A stretch of 64,000 nucleotides of DNA. Origin: Pseudomonas baetica. GTDB taxonomy: Bacteria; Pseudomonadota; Gammaproteobacteria; Pseudomonadales; Pseudomonadaceae. Positions within the stretch are counted from its first letter, which is position 1; the number at the start of each line of letters is the position of its first letter. The notes under the pieces were generated by a model. The model was given only the letters and a program-made list of their open reading frames with translations. It ran no database searches and was not told the DNA's origin. Shown one piece after another: positions 1 to 9,386 of the stretch. The position numbers and the translations under genes were made by a program. Location of the stretch: the NCBI RefSeq assembly GCF_019733355.1, contig NZ_JAIHLQ010000024.1:1-64000 (forward strand), read 5' to 3'.

Positions 1-30
1 ATTCAACATCGCTGTTGGGTGTCACACCGC

Positions 31-56
31 CTTCGCGAGCAAGCCCGCTCCCACAG
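31..56. repeat. REP element (single copy)
   Basis: This is one arm of the REP family seen repeatedly in this window, with core GCGAGCAAGCCCGCTCCCAC. It lies just beyond the 3' end of plsB. The same core recurs near 3050, 5550, 5620, 11170 and, as a variant, near 39950 and 40020. Confidence 0.8.
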
Positions 57-64
57 GGTTTTCA

Positions 65-2566
65 TCAGGTCTCGGGCGGTGTGGCGACTTGCTCAGCGGC
101 ATCTTCACTGCGATGCAGCGCCACCTGACGGATCGACAAACGAATGTCCGCCGGCAACACGCGTTTGGCCGCGCCTTCGGCCAGTTCGCCGAGCAGTTCG
201 TGGTAGCTCAACTTGCCCGCTTCGTCGCGGCGCAGCACGTCGAGGTCGAGCAGGGTCTGGATGAAGTGGCGGAACAGGCTCTTGTCGAAGAACTCCGGGG
301 CGTTGAGGCCATGCAGGATCGACAGGCGCTGAGCCATGACCGTGCAGAGGTCTTCCAGCTCTTCGGCGCTGACGGTGTTCTGGCCGGCGTTGAGCAGCAG
401 CGAGACGGTCATGTAGAAACGTTGCAACGTCTGGGCGATGCTTTTGGACAGCAAGGTCAGCAGCACGAAATGCCGCGAGCTTGGCGCCGGACGCAGGTAG
501 ACGTCTTTCTCGAAACGCAGCAGACCCTGCTCGACAAATGCTTCCAGCCACTGATCGACCACTGCATCGAGTTCGTCCAGCGTCCAACGGATAAACAGTT
601 CCGACTGCAGGTACGGATACAGCGCGCGGGTGTAGCGCAGGATCTGTTCGCGGCTCATGCGCGAGGTGCTCTGGAAGAAGCTCGCCAGTAACGCCGGCAG
701 GGCAAAAATGTGCAGCACGTTGTTGCGGTAGTAGGTCATCAGGACGGCGTTTTGCTCGTCCAGATAAAGAATCTTGCCCAGTGCATCGCTTTGCTCGGAC
801 AGCAGATCCATGTCCTTCACATGCTCGATCAGCGCACGGCCATCACCTTCCGGCAGGGTGGTGTGTGGCGAGTACGGGACTTTGCGCAGCAGGGCCAGAT
901 ACAGATCCAGCACGCGCGCCATGGCCCGATCGTCCAGTGCCAGGCGGCTGGTCGACAGAAGCGCCAGTGCCACCAGGTTGACCGGGTTGATCGCCGCCGC
1001 TTCATTCAGGTGCTGTGCGACTTTCTCACCGAGACGATGGGTGGTCGCGTTGAGCCACTCGGGTTTGTACTGCGGGCCAAGTTCCTGTTGGCGCCAGCCC
1101 GGTTGCTCGGCATCGAGGAATTGCGCCAGTTTGATCGGTTCGCCGAAGTTGACGGCGACCTGACCGAAACGTTGCTTGAGCGCGCCGATGACTTTGAAGA
1201 TGTCGAAGATCGACTCTTTCTTCTTGCTCGCACCCCGCAGTTCGCCCAGGTAGGTGCGACCCTCCAGCACGCGTTCATAACCGATGTACACCGGCACAAA
1301 CACGATCGGCATGCGCGAGGAGCGCAGGAAGCTGCGCATCGTAATCGCGAGCATCCCGGTTTTCGGTTGCAGCATGCGCCCGGTGCGCGAGCGGCCGCCT
1401 TCGACGAAGTACTCGACCGGGAAACCTTTGGTGAACAGGGTGTGCAGGTATTCGTTGAACACCGAGGTGTACAGCGGATTGCCCTTGAACGTGCGGCGCA
1501 TGAAGAACGCGCCGCCACGGCGCAGCAGGCTACCGATCACCGGCATGTTCAGGTTGATCCCGGCGGCGATGTGCGGTGGGGTCAGGCCGTTGCGGAACAG
1601 CAAGTACGAGAGCAGCAGGTAGTCGATGTGACTGCGGTGGCACGGCACGTAGATCACTTCGTGACCCTGGGCGACCTTCTGCACGCCTTCGATGTGGTTG
1701 ACCTTGATGCCGTCGTAGATCTTGTTCCAGAACCAGCTCAGCACCACTTCGAGGAAGCGGATCGCGGTGTAGGTGTAGTCCGAGGCGATCTCGTTGCCGT
1801 AGCGCAAGGCCTGGGCCTTGGCTTTTTCCGGAGAGATGTTTTCGCGCTCGGCCTCATCAAGGATCGCTTGCTTGACCAGCGGCTGATTGAGCAGGCCTTT
1901 GACGAGGTTGCGGCGGTGGGAAATGTCCGGGCCGATCACCGCCGCTTTGAGGTTGCGAAAGTGCACGCGCAGGATGCGCTGGGCCATGCGTACGGTGCGC
2001 TCGTGGCCCTTGTTGTGTTCGATCAGCTCGCGCAAGTGGATCGGCGCAGAGAATTGCACACGGGTTTTACGCCCCAGCACGATGATGCTCAGCAGCCGGC
2101 GCAGACGTCCGGTGACCGCCCAACTGTCGGCGAACAACAACTTCCACGGGCTCGACTCGCTGTCCGGCGACTGCCCCCAGAACACGCTGACCGGGATGAT
2201 TTGCGCATCTTCGGCGGCGTTCTGGGTGAGGGCGCTGACCAAGCGGGTCAGGGTCGGCGGCGCGCCGCGTTTGTCCTGACGGCCGAGCCAGTCCGGGTCT
2301 GGCGTCAGGTAAAAGAACGCCGCCGGTTCGATCAACGAACCGATCGACACCGGCAGCACCGGGCGAGGCAGGCCGGCCTTGGTGCACTCGGTATCGACCA
2401 CTGCCAAGTCGGTGAGCGATGGGTTTTGCAGGACGTAGAACACCGGACGACTGCGGTCGAGGTTGAGGGTGAACGACGACTGATTGATCGTCTCGGAGCG
2501 AACCCAGAGGTACAACAGTCGGCGCAAGGTGCCAAACACAAGACGGCGGAACGGGGAGCGGGTCAT
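65..2566 (-). CDS. plsB: Glycerol-3-phosphate acyltransferase PlsB
   Basis: PlsB makes lysophosphatidic acid from glycerol-3-phosphate and acyl-ACP or acyl-CoA at the inner membrane, the first step of phospholipid synthesis. The 833-residue protein has the usual PlsB length. The acyltransferase block I motif HX4D is visible at H310-D315 (HRSHID). The glycerol-phosphate binding block FVEGGRSRTGR lies at residues 387-397. The ATG at 2566 is the first start in frame and no better-placed Shine-Dalgarno is obvious. The gene stands alone on the minus strand, divergent from the cold-shock gene at 2805. Assignment is firm. Confidence 0.97.
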   Translation of the reverse strand: MTRSPFRRLVFGTLRRLLYLWVRSETINQSSFTLNLDRSRPVFYVLQNPSLTDLAVVDTECTKAGLPRPVLPVSIGSLIEPAAFFYLTPDPDWLGRQDKRGAPPTLTRLVSALTQNAAEDAQIIPVSVFWGQSPDSESSPWKLLFADSWAVTGRLRRLLSIIVLGRKTRVQFSAPIHLRELIEHNKGHERTVRMAQRILRVHFRNLKAAVIGPDISHRRNLVKGLLNQPLVKQAILDEAERENISPEKAKAQALRYGNEIASDYTYTAIRFLEVVLSWFWNKIYDGIKVNHIEGVQKVAQGHEVIYVPCHRSHIDYLLLSYLLFRNGLTPPHIAAGINLNMPVIGSLLRRGGAFFMRRTFKGNPLYTSVFNEYLHTLFTKGFPVEYFVEGGRSRTGRMLQPKTGMLAITMRSFLRSSRMPIVFVPVYIGYERVLEGRTYLGELRGASKKKESIFDIFKVIGALKQRFGQVAVNFGEPIKLAQFLDAEQPGWRQQELGPQYKPEWLNATTHRLGEKVAQHLNEAAAINPVNLVALALLSTSRLALDDRAMARVLDLYLALLRKVPYSPHTTLPEGDGRALIEHVKDMDLLSEQSDALGKILYLDEQNAVLMTYYRNNVLHIFALPALLASFFQSTSRMSREQILRYTRALYPYLQSELFIRWTLDELDAVVDQWLEAFVEQGLLRFEKDVYLRPAPSSRHFVLLTLLSKSIAQTLQRFYMTVSLLLNAGQNTVSAEELEDLCTVMAQRLSILHGLNAPEFFDKSLFRHFIQTLLDLDVLRRDEAGKLSYHELLGELAEGAAKRVLPADIRLSIRQVALHRSEDAAEQVATPPET

Positions 2567-2668
2567 ACGGCTTCTGCGTGAGTGAATAAAACCGAGCGTT
2601 TGCTCGGGCGGTGGCTAGTGTGCCGGATTCGCTGAAAATCGGCAAAAAAGCGGCGAAGTAATCTCCGG

Positions 2669-2696
2669 TTGAGACTTTTCGCACCTGTCATATACT
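2669..2696 (+). promoter_or_regulatory. Putative sigma70 promoter of the cold-shock gene
   Basis: TTGAGA (2669-2674) and TATACT (2691-2696) are separated by 16 bases. This predicts a transcript start near 2703 and a leader of about 100 bases. The leader contains a small hairpin (AGGCTTT/AAAGCCT, 2755-2775) and an AAGGAG Shine-Dalgarno just before the gene. Long structured leaders are usual for cold-shock genes; thermoregulation here is inference. Confidence 0.6.
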
Positions 2697-2804
2697 CGGC
2701 GGTCTGTCGCCGGGGCCCTTTTATGGACGTCGGATGCAGGCTGACGTTCCTCAAAGGCTTTCCTGCGAAAAGCCTGTTCAATAATAAAAAAGGAGTATGA
2801 ACAG

Positions 2805-3014
2805 ATGGCAACACGTGAAACCGGAAACGTGAAGTGGTTCAACGACGCCAAGGGCTACGGCTTCATTCAGCGCGAAGACGGGGTGGACGTGTTCGTGCAC
2901 TACCGCGCGATTCGCGGCGAAGGGCATCGGTCGCTGACCGAAGGCCAGCAGGTCGAGTATGCGGTGATCACCGGCGAGAAGGGGTTGCAGGCTGAGGATG
3001 TTGTGGGTCTGTAA
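2805..3014 (+). CDS. capB: Cold-shock domain protein (CspA/CapB family)
   Basis: This 69-residue single cold-shock domain binds single-stranded RNA or DNA as an RNA chaperone. RNP1 (KGYGFI, residues 16-21) and RNP2 (VFVHY, residues 29-33) are both intact, with aromatic W11, Y18, F20 and F30 placed for base stacking. The length matches CspA/CapB proteins of pseudomonads. An AAGGAG box sits about 9 bases before the ATG. The next genes downstream are on the opposite strand, so this is a single-gene transcript. Family is certain; which paralogue it is cannot be told from sequence alone. Confidence 0.93.
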   Translation: MATRETGNVKWFNDAKGYGFIQREDGVDVFVHYRAIRGEGHRSLTEGQQVEYAVITGEKGLQAEDVVGL

Positions 3015-3041
3015 CGCAAACCTTCAGAACGCTAAAACCAT

Positions 3042-3069
3042 TGTGGGAGCGAGCAAGCCCGCTCCCACA
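3042..3069. repeat. Short REP palindrome
   Basis: A compact inverted repeat, TGTGGGAGC ... GCTCCCACA, with the REP core between the arms. It lies between the convergent ends of the cold-shock gene and the small conserved gene at 3091, where it could also act as a bidirectional transcription end. Confidence 0.75.
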
Positions 3070-3090
3070 TTGGGGGCTGTATTGCTGGTG

Positions 3091-3468
3091 TTACGCGGTT
3101 TTCCAGGTGATCTCTTCTTCACCATCGGTGCTGATGCGAATCCAGCGATCCGCCGTTTCCTCGCCTTCTTCCTCGACCCACGTCCCCGGCGCACAACGCA
3201 CTTCGACGTTCAGCGCAGCAAACGCGGCGCGGGCGCAGGCGATGTCGTCGTCCCATGGCGTCGCATCGCTTTCCAGGTACAGGCTGTTCCACTTGCCCAC
3301 GGCTTTCGGCAGCCAGGTCACCGGCACGTTGCCGGCCTTGCACTTGTAGGTCTGACCTTTCTGTACCCAGTCGCTGCACGGGCCCAACGCTTCACCGAGC
3401 CAGGCGGAAATGGCTTTGTGGTCGACGTCGGCGTCTTTCAGGTAAATCTCGATATCCGGTTGGCGCAT
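3091..3468 (-). CDS. Small conserved protein of unknown function
   Basis: A 125-residue acidic cytosolic protein with no signal peptide or membrane segment. I chose the ATG at 3468 (MRQPDIEIYLKD) because the upstream extension in the same frame reads like non-coding sequence. The protein contains several Trp residues and a C-terminal strand-like segment (RWIRISTDGEEEITW). It lies between the cold-shock gene and rlmA, the position held in P. aeruginosa by a hypothetical gene (PA1160 from memory). I do not recognise a named domain, and no function is proposed. Confidence 0.8.
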   Translation of the reverse strand: MRQPDIEIYLKDADVDHKAISAWLGEALGPCSDWVQKGQTYKCKAGNVPVTWLPKAVGKWNSLYLESDATPWDDDIACARAAFAALNVEVRCAPGTWVEEEGEETADRWIRISTDGEEEITWKTA

Positions 3469-3543
3469 GGATGTCCTCACTGCGGGTCTGAAAAATCCAT
3501 TCGCGGATTTAGCCGGCCCCGGGCATTTGCCCGAGACCAAAAG

Positions 3544-4353
3544 TTATTGAAGAACGAAATAATCGTAGCGCATCGACACGGTGGTCACGAACGGCTCGGG
3601 CTGTTCGATCACAGCCGTGCGGCGTTCGGCACTGGCGCGCCAGCCGTGGGGTGTCATCGCCAGGAGGTTGGCGCGATCCTCGGGTTTTTCCAGCGTCAGC
3701 TTGAACTCCAAAGTCTCACTGTGTGCCAGCGCCATGCCTGACGGCACCAGAGCCAGATGCTTGTCGTCGGTGTATTCGCGAACCTCGTCGTAGAGACGTT
3801 CGCGCAGTTCCATCAGATGGCCGCTGGTCGGGCCGACTTTCATCAGGCCACCACCGACGCTGAGCAGGCGTTTGGCTTCTTCCCAATCCAAAGGACTGAA
3901 AACACTGGCGAGAAACTGGCAACTGCCCGCCGCCAGTGGCACCCGGGCCATGCTGGCGATCAACCACGTCAGTTGCGGATTGCGCTTGCAGGCGCGCTTG
4001 ACGGCTTCGCGGGAGATATCCAGCGCATAGCCATCGGCATCCGGCAGGGCGGCAGCGATTTGCGCGGTGTAGTAACCCTCGCCGCAACCGATATCGACCC
4101 AGCGCGCCGGCGCGTAACTCGCCGCCAGCTCAGCCAGACGTTTGGCCACCGGTGCGTAGTGGCCGGCATTGAGGAAGTCCCGGCGGGCCTCGACCATCGC
4201 CTGGTTGTCACCGGGATCGCGGCTGTTTTTGTGCTGCACCGGCAACAGGTTCAAGTAACCCTGGCGCGCACGGTCGAAGCGATGCCCGGCGGGGCAAACC
4301 ACGCCGTTATCCACCGCGTTCAGCGGCTCACTGCAGATCGGGCACGCCAGCAT
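3544..4353 (-). CDS. rlmA: 23S rRNA (guanine-N1)-methyltransferase RlmA
   Basis: RlmA (RrmA) methylates N1 of G745 in 23S rRNA using S-adenosylmethionine. The 269-residue protein opens with the expected zinc site, C4, C7, C20 and H24. The SAM-binding motif I (VDIGCGEGYYT) follows at residues 86-96. Length and architecture match the family. Its ATG overlaps the dapE stop codon by one base (TGATG), so the two genes are translationally coupled on one minus-strand transcript, the same pairing as in P. aeruginosa. Confidence 0.93.
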   Translation of the reverse strand: MLACPICSEPLNAVDNGVVCPAGHRFDRARQGYLNLLPVQHKNSRDPGDNQAMVEARRDFLNAGHYAPVAKRLAELAASYAPARWVDIGCGEGYYTAQIAAALPDADGYALDISREAVKRACKRNPQLTWLIASMARVPLAAGSCQFLASVFSPLDWEEAKRLLSVGGGLMKVGPTSGHLMELRERLYDEVREYTDDKHLALVPSGMALAHSETLEFKLTLEKPEDRANLLAMTPHGWRASAERRTAVIEQPEPFVTTVSMRYDYFVLQ

Positions 4354-5504
4354 CAGGCGAGCAACTTGATCAGGGTCTGGTAGTAGATCTCGGTCAGCAC
4401 GTCGAGATCGGCGGCCAGTACGCGCTCGTTGACCTGGTGAATGGTCGCGTTGACCGGGCCCAGTTCAACCACTTGCGTGCCCATGGTCGCAATGAAACGG
4501 CCATCGGACGTGCCGCCGCTGGTCGACGCCTTGGTCTCGCGGCCGGTGATGTCCTTGATGCTCGACGACACCGCGTCGAGCAGTGCGCCCGGCTCGGTGA
4601 GGAACGGCAGGCCGGACAGCGCCCAGTCGATGTGCCAGTCCAGCCCGTGTTTGTCGAGGATGTCGGCCACGCGTTTCTGCAGGCCTTCAACGGTCGATTC
4701 GGTGGAGAAGCGGAAGTTGAACACCGCCACCAGGTCGCCCGGGATCACGTTGGTCGCGCCGGTGCCGGAGTTGACGTTGGAAATCTGGAAACTGGTCGGC
4801 GGGAAGAAATCGTTACCGTGGTCCCAGTGCTCGGCGGCCAGTTCAGCCAGGGCCGGCGCCGCGAGGTGGATCGGGTTTTTCGCCAGATGCGGATAGGCCA
4901 CGTGGCCCTGAATACCGCGAACGGTGAGCTTGGCGCCTAGCGAGCCACGGCGACCGTTTTTCACCACGTCACCGACCAAACTGGTGCTCGACGGTTCGCC
5001 GACGATGCACCAGTCCAGACGCTCTTTGCGCGCCGCCAGACGCTCAATCACAGCCTTGGTGCCGTGGTGCGCCGGGCCTTCTTCGTCGCTGGTGATCAGA
5101 AACGCGACCTTGCCCTTGTGATTCGGGTAATCGGCAACGAAACGCTCAGCGGCCACGGTCATCGACGCGAGGCTGCCTTTCATGTCTGCCGCGCCCCGGC
5201 CGCAGAGCATGCCGTGTTCATCGATCACCGCATTGAACGGATCGATCTGCCACGCGGTGACCGGGCCGGTCGGCACCACGTCGGTGTGACCGGCAAAGCA
5301 CAGCACCGGGCCGTCATTCTGGCCGTGGGTGGCCCAGAAGTTATCCACATCTTCGATACGCATTGGCTCCAGAGCGAAACCGGCATCGCCCAGGCGCTGC
5401 ATCATCTGCTTCTGGCAATCGGCGTCGACCGGCGTCACGGACGGACGGCGGATCAGGTCGATGGCGAGTTGGAGGGTCGGCGAAAGGTCGGCGTGGGCCG
5501 TCAT
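4353..5504 (-). CDS. dapE: Succinyl-diaminopimelate desuccinylase DapE
   Basis: DapE hydrolyses N-succinyl-LL-diaminopimelate to LL-DAP and succinate in the lysine/peptidoglycan precursor pathway. The 383-residue M20-family metallohydrolase shows the di-zinc ligands and catalytic residues: H73 and D75 (GHTDVVP), bridging D107 (GAADMKG) and the E141-E142 pair (TSDEEGP). dapD and dapC, encoding the two preceding steps, also occur in this window, but in separate transcription units. It is the upstream gene of the dapE-rlmA pair. Confidence 0.97.
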   Translation of the reverse strand: MTAHADLSPTLQLAIDLIRRPSVTPVDADCQKQMMQRLGDAGFALEPMRIEDVDNFWATHGQNDGPVLCFAGHTDVVPTGPVTAWQIDPFNAVIDEHGMLCGRGAADMKGSLASMTVAAERFVADYPNHKGKVAFLITSDEEGPAHHGTKAVIERLAARKERLDWCIVGEPSSTSLVGDVVKNGRRGSLGAKLTVRGIQGHVAYPHLAKNPIHLAAPALAELAAEHWDHGNDFFPPTSFQISNVNSGTGATNVIPGDLVAVFNFRFSTESTVEGLQKRVADILDKHGLDWHIDWALSGLPFLTEPGALLDAVSSSIKDITGRETKASTSGGTSDGRFIATMGTQVVELGPVNATIHQVNERVLAADLDVLTEIYYQTLIKLLA

Positions 5505-5543
5505 GGAGAACTCCGGAGATCATGAATGTGGGCGCGGACTAAA

Positions 5544-5634
5544 TGTGGGAGCGGGCTTGCTCGCGAATGCATTGTGCCAGTCAACATCAACTTTTAATGA
5601 CACACCGCATTCGCGAGCAAGCCCGCTCCCACAG
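5544..5634. repeat. REPIN (paired inverted REP elements)
   Basis: Two inverted copies of the REP core (arms 5544-5570 and 5606-5634) are separated by about 35 bases of unrelated sequence. This is the REPIN architecture typical of fluorescent pseudomonads. It fills most of the gap between dapE and ndvB, both on the minus strand. Confidence 0.85.
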
Positions 5635-5744
5635 GGATACAGTCCGGTCAGTCAGACCGCGTATCACGCCAAGCCCCGCAAAATGGCGGTTATCTTAAAG
5701 CAAAACGGCGACCATTGGCCGCCGTTTAGTGCATCGATGAGTAT

Positions 5745-8336
5745 TTAGACGACCGGTGCCGGCTCAGGCGTCGCGGCAGGTTTTGGCAGTGACGACAGGA
5801 ACGCCATGATCAGCGCCGCCAGATACGGCAGCGACTGCACCAGCAGCATCGCCACCCAGAAGCGCATGTCGTTGCTCGGAATGCCTTGCACCAGGAAGAT
5901 CCCCAGCGCCGCGCCCCACAACAGCAGCATGATGAACAATTCTTCCCGTGCCTCGGAAATCGCCACCCAGAAGCCGTGGTTGTCGGCGTTTTTCGGTGTG
6001 CGGAAGAACGGAATGCTGCTGGTGAAGAAGCCGTACAGCACTGCTTTGGCGATGGTGTGCGACAACGCCAACCCGGCCAATGCCGCGCAGAACGCATCCT
6101 TCAGGTTCACGCCCACCGCGCGGCGATACAGGAAGATGATCTTGCCGACCTTGAACACGAACAGCGCCAGCGGCGGTATTGCGAAAATCAGCAGCGGCGG
6201 GTCGACCCGTTGCGGGACGATGATCATCGCCGCCGACCACAACAATGCGCCGATGGTGAAGAAAATGTTCATCCCGTCCGCGACCCACGGCAACCAACCC
6301 GCGAGGAAGTGGTAGCGCTGGCCGCGAGTCAGTTCGGTGTCCTGGCCGCGCAGCAGGCTGCGGGTATGGCGCTTGATGATCTGGATGGCGCCGTAGGCCC
6401 AGCGAAAACGCTGCTTCTTGAAGTCGATGAAGGTGTCCGGCATCAGACCTTTGCCATAGCTGTCGTGGTAATACGCCGCCGACAGGCCTTTTTCGAACAC
6501 GCGCAGACCCAGTTCGGCGTCTTCACAGATGCACCAGTCAGCCCAGCCCAGTTCCTCGAGAACCGAGCGACGGGTCATGGTCATGGTGCCGTGCTGGATG
6601 ATCGCGTCACGGTCATTACGGGTGACCATGCCGATGTGGAAGAAACCTTTGTACTCGGCGTAGCAGAGCTTCTTGAAGGTGCTTTCGTTTTGGTCGCGAT
6701 AATCCTGCGGCGACTGCACCACGGCGATTTTCGGATCGGCGAAGTGCGGCACCATGTGCTTGAGCCAGTTCGGGTGTACGCAGTAATCGGAGTCGATCAC
6801 CGCAATCACTTCGGCGTCTTTGGCGGTGTGCGGAATCAGGTAGTTCAACGCGCCGCCCTTGAAGCCTGCCAATGGCGCAACGTGGAAGAACTTGAAGCGC
6901 GGGCCGAGGGTTTCGCAATAGTCGCGCACCGGTTCCCAAACGGCTGGGTCCTTGGTGTTGTTGTCGATGATCAGGACTTCGTAGTCCGGGTAATCGAGAG
7001 CGGCCAGGGCGTCGAGGGTCTGTTTGACCATCTCCGGTGGCTCGTTGTAGCAAGGCACGTGGATCGACACTTTTGGCCGGTAGCTGGAATCGCCCTCAAC
7101 CGGCAGAAATTCTCGTCGACGCTTGTGAATCCACACCGCTTCGGCCAGTTCATGGGCCTCGGTCAGCAATACGATGAACACCCCGAGCGCACCGAGCGCC
7201 AACAGCAAGCCCACCGTCAGGCTGAACCAGGTGCTGTATTGCTGGCTGTAGTCGTAACCGATCCACACCAATACCGAACCGCAAAGGAACGCGATAAAGG
7301 TCAGGAAGGTACGGCCACGCTGGCGCAGGGCCGAGCCGTCGATCATCAGCAGAGTCAGCGAGAGCAGCGCCAGCACCACCGAACCGATGGCCAGCACGCG
7401 CCATTGCGGAATCGCCACCACTGGGCCTTCAAAGTTGAATTTTTGCTGACGCGCCGCGTTGAACACGCCCCAGTACGCGCCGACCGAACCTTCGTCACTG
7501 GCTTTCCACGGCTGATCGAAGGCTTCGATCACGAAGTAGTTGAAGCCCTGGCGGTTGAGTTTGTTGACCAGCGTGCGCAGGTAGATCGCCTGATCCGCCG
7601 GCGACGCGTCTGCGCCACCGCGCATACGACCGTTGCTCGGCCAGCCCACTTCGGACAGCAGCAGCGGTTTTTTCGGGAACATCTTTTTCAGGTCGCGGGC
7701 ACGGTCGAAAACGAACTGTCCGGCCTTGTCGACGGGAATGAATTCCCAGTACGGCAGAACGTGCGCGGCGATCAGATCAACGTGCTTGGCCAGTTCCGGG
7801 TGTTCTTCCCAAACGTGCCATTGCTCGGAGGTGGTCACCGGCACTTTCACGGCTGCGCGTACGCGATCAAGCAAGACGCTCAGTTGCTCGGCAGTGATTT
7901 CCTTACGGAAAATCGCCTCGTTACCGACCACCACCCGAACCACGCTGCGCGAGGTATTGGCCAGTTCGATAGCGCGAGTGATCTCCCGCTCGTTACGTTC
8001 CTGGTCGGGGCTTATCCAGATCCCGAGGGTCACGCGTAAACCGAATTCTTCAGCCAGTTTGGGGATGTCTTGCAGGGAGCCGTCGACCGAGTAGATGCGG
8101 ATGTTGTCCGTCAGCTTGCTCATGATCTCCAGGTCGCGGCGCATCTCCTCATCAGACGGATACTGATCCTTCTGTGGGTATTGTCCCTGCTGGAACGGTG
8201 AATAGGAGAAACCGGCGATCTGCTCCGGCCAGTTCGGTGCGGAAACCGGGCGATTGATCAGCGCCCAGAAACCGGTGAACAGGGCGGCGATTGCCAGAAC
8301 CACCACCAGGTTGAGTCCAAATTTACGCGATGACAT
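5745..8336 (-). CDS. ndvB: Membrane GH17-GT2 glucan synthase, NdvB type
   Basis: An 863-residue inner-membrane protein. After a signal-anchor segment (residues 8-28) comes a GH17-like glucanase/transglycosylase domain (about 40-310) with candidate catalytic acids E140 (VGNEAIF) and E229 (LSEVGWPS). Membrane helices follow (about 312-395), then a family 2 glycosyltransferase (about 420-650) with DSD at 515-517, ED at 605-606 and QRFRW at 642-646, then more helices. In P. aeruginosa the gene beside dapE (ndvB) makes cyclic beta-1,3-glucans linked to biofilm tolerance. I start at 8336 (MSSRKFG) because the upstream extension lacks coding character. Product linkage is inferred from family and position. 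Confidence 0.88.
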   Translation of the reverse strand: MSSRKFGLNLVVVLAIAALFTGFWALINRPVSAPNWPEQIAGFSYSPFQQGQYPQKDQYPSDEEMRRDLEIMSKLTDNIRIYSVDGSLQDIPKLAEEFGLRVTLGIWISPDQERNEREITRAIELANTSRSVVRVVVGNEAIFRKEITAEQLSVLLDRVRAAVKVPVTTSEQWHVWEEHPELAKHVDLIAAHVLPYWEFIPVDKAGQFVFDRARDLKKMFPKKPLLLSEVGWPSNGRMRGGADASPADQAIYLRTLVNKLNRQGFNYFVIEAFDQPWKASDEGSVGAYWGVFNAARQQKFNFEGPVVAIPQWRVLAIGSVVLALLSLTLLMIDGSALRQRGRTFLTFIAFLCGSVLVWIGYDYSQQYSTWFSLTVGLLLALGALGVFIVLLTEAHELAEAVWIHKRRREFLPVEGDSSYRPKVSIHVPCYNEPPEMVKQTLDALAALDYPDYEVLIIDNNTKDPAVWEPVRDYCETLGPRFKFFHVAPLAGFKGGALNYLIPHTAKDAEVIAVIDSDYCVHPNWLKHMVPHFADPKIAVVQSPQDYRDQNESTFKKLCYAEYKGFFHIGMVTRNDRDAIIQHGTMTMTRRSVLEELGWADWCICEDAELGLRVFEKGLSAAYYHDSYGKGLMPDTFIDFKKQRFRWAYGAIQIIKRHTRSLLRGQDTELTRGQRYHFLAGWLPWVADGMNIFFTIGALLWSAAMIIVPQRVDPPLLIFAIPPLALFVFKVGKIIFLYRRAVGVNLKDAFCAALAGLALSHTIAKAVLYGFFTSSIPFFRTPKNADNHGFWVAISEAREELFIMLLLWGAALGIFLVQGIPSNDMRFWVAMLLVQSLPYLAALIMAFLSSLPKPAATPEPAPVV

Positions 8337-8524
8337 AGCTGTTTCGGGTTCCAAAGGCTGTGGAACGGAGGATCGGTCGGCTGTACGCCAGAGGGGCGCG
8401 CATCCTACACCGGCAGTTCGCCAGTCGTACATCGGACAGGGAAATGACTTACGTTGGGCAATCCACGTTGACTTAAGTTCTTACACTTTTAGCTTGAAGC
8501 TTAAAACTTGTCGCTGCGTAGCCC

Positions 8525-8530
8525 TATAAT
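8525..8530 (+). promoter_or_regulatory. -10 box upstream of tcdA
   Basis: A perfect TATAAT lies about 27 bases before the tcdA start. No convincing -35 at standard spacing was found (TTAAAA at 8501-8506 with an 18-base gap is the best), so only the -10 element is proposed. Confidence 0.45.
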
Positions 8531-8556
8531 GCGCGCCGGTTTTTGGGGTAATGGTC

Positions 8557-9369
8557 ATGAGTACAGAAGATCCACGGTTTGCAGGCATCGCCCGTTTGTA
8601 TGGCATCGAAGGCCTGGAGCGTCTGCGCGCCGCCCATGTGGCGATCGTCGGCGTCGGTGGCGTCGGTTCCTGGGCGGCGGAAGCCATGGCCCGTTGCGGC
8701 GTGGGTGAAATCTCGCTGTTCGACCTGGACGACGTCTGCGTCAGCAACGCCAACCGGCAGTTGCATGCGCTGGACAGCACCGTCGGCAAACCCAAAGTCG
8801 AGGTCATGGCCGAGCGCCTGCGCGGGATCAATCCCGACTGCACCGTGCACGCGGTGGCGGATTTCGTCACCCGTGACACGATGGCCGAATACATCACGCC
8901 AAACATCGACTGCGTGATTGACTGCATCGACGCGGTCAACGCCAAGGCTGCGCTGATCGCCTGGTGCAAACGCCGCAAGATCCAGATCATCACCACGGGC
9001 GGCGCGGGCGGGCAGATTGACCCGACGCTGATTCAGGTCTGCGACCTGAACCGCACGTTCAATGATCCGTTGGCCTCGAAAGTGCGCTCTACGTTGCGCC
9101 GCGATTACGGTTTTTCGCGCACCGTGACCCGTCACTACAGTGTGCCGTGTGTGTTCTCCACCGAACAACTGCGCTATCCGAAGCCTGACGGCAGCATTTG
9201 TTTGCAGAAGAGCTTTGTCGGCGACGGCGTCAAATTGGACTGTGCCGGTGGATTTGGCGCGGTGATGATGGTGACGGCGACGTTTGGCATGGTCGCGGCG
9301 ACCAAGGCTGTGGACAAGATTGTGGCGGGTGTTCGGCGCCCGGCTGACCGAGTCAAACCTCAGGTTTGA
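8557..9369 (+). CDS. tcdA: tRNA threonylcarbamoyladenosine dehydratase TcdA (CsdL)
   Basis: TcdA is an E1-like ATP-dependent enzyme that cyclises t6A37 of ANN-decoding tRNAs to ct6A. The 270-residue protein has the ThiF/MoeB fold with the nucleotide loop GVGGVGS at residues 32-38. A GGAGGQIDP segment lies mid-protein. There are two in-frame ATGs, at 8551 and 8557. I chose 8557 because the GGGG Shine-Dalgarno (8545-8548) is only 2-3 bases from the first but about 8 from the second. It is divergent from csdE-csdA, the same functional trio as csdA-csdE-tcdA of E. coli. Confidence 0.94.
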   Translation: MSTEDPRFAGIARLYGIEGLERLRAAHVAIVGVGGVGSWAAEAMARCGVGEISLFDLDDVCVSNANRQLHALDSTVGKPKVEVMAERLRGINPDCTVHAVADFVTRDTMAEYITPNIDCVIDCIDAVNAKAALIAWCKRRKIQIITTGGAGGQIDPTLIQVCDLNRTFNDPLASKVRSTLRRDYGFSRTVTRHYSVPCVFSTEQLRYPKPDGSICLQKSFVGDGVKLDCAGGFGAVMMVTATFGMVAATKAVDKIVAGVRRPADRVKPQV

Positions 9370-9386
9370 TGCTGGGGCTGATGGCC

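Noticed and set aside
710..2581. Long open frames antisense to plsB, and similar ones opposite ndvB, bamA, dnaE and mutS
   Set aside because: They mirror strongly conserved genes on the other strand. High-GC codon bias makes such antisense frames by default, and none shows a recognisable motif or Shine-Dalgarno.
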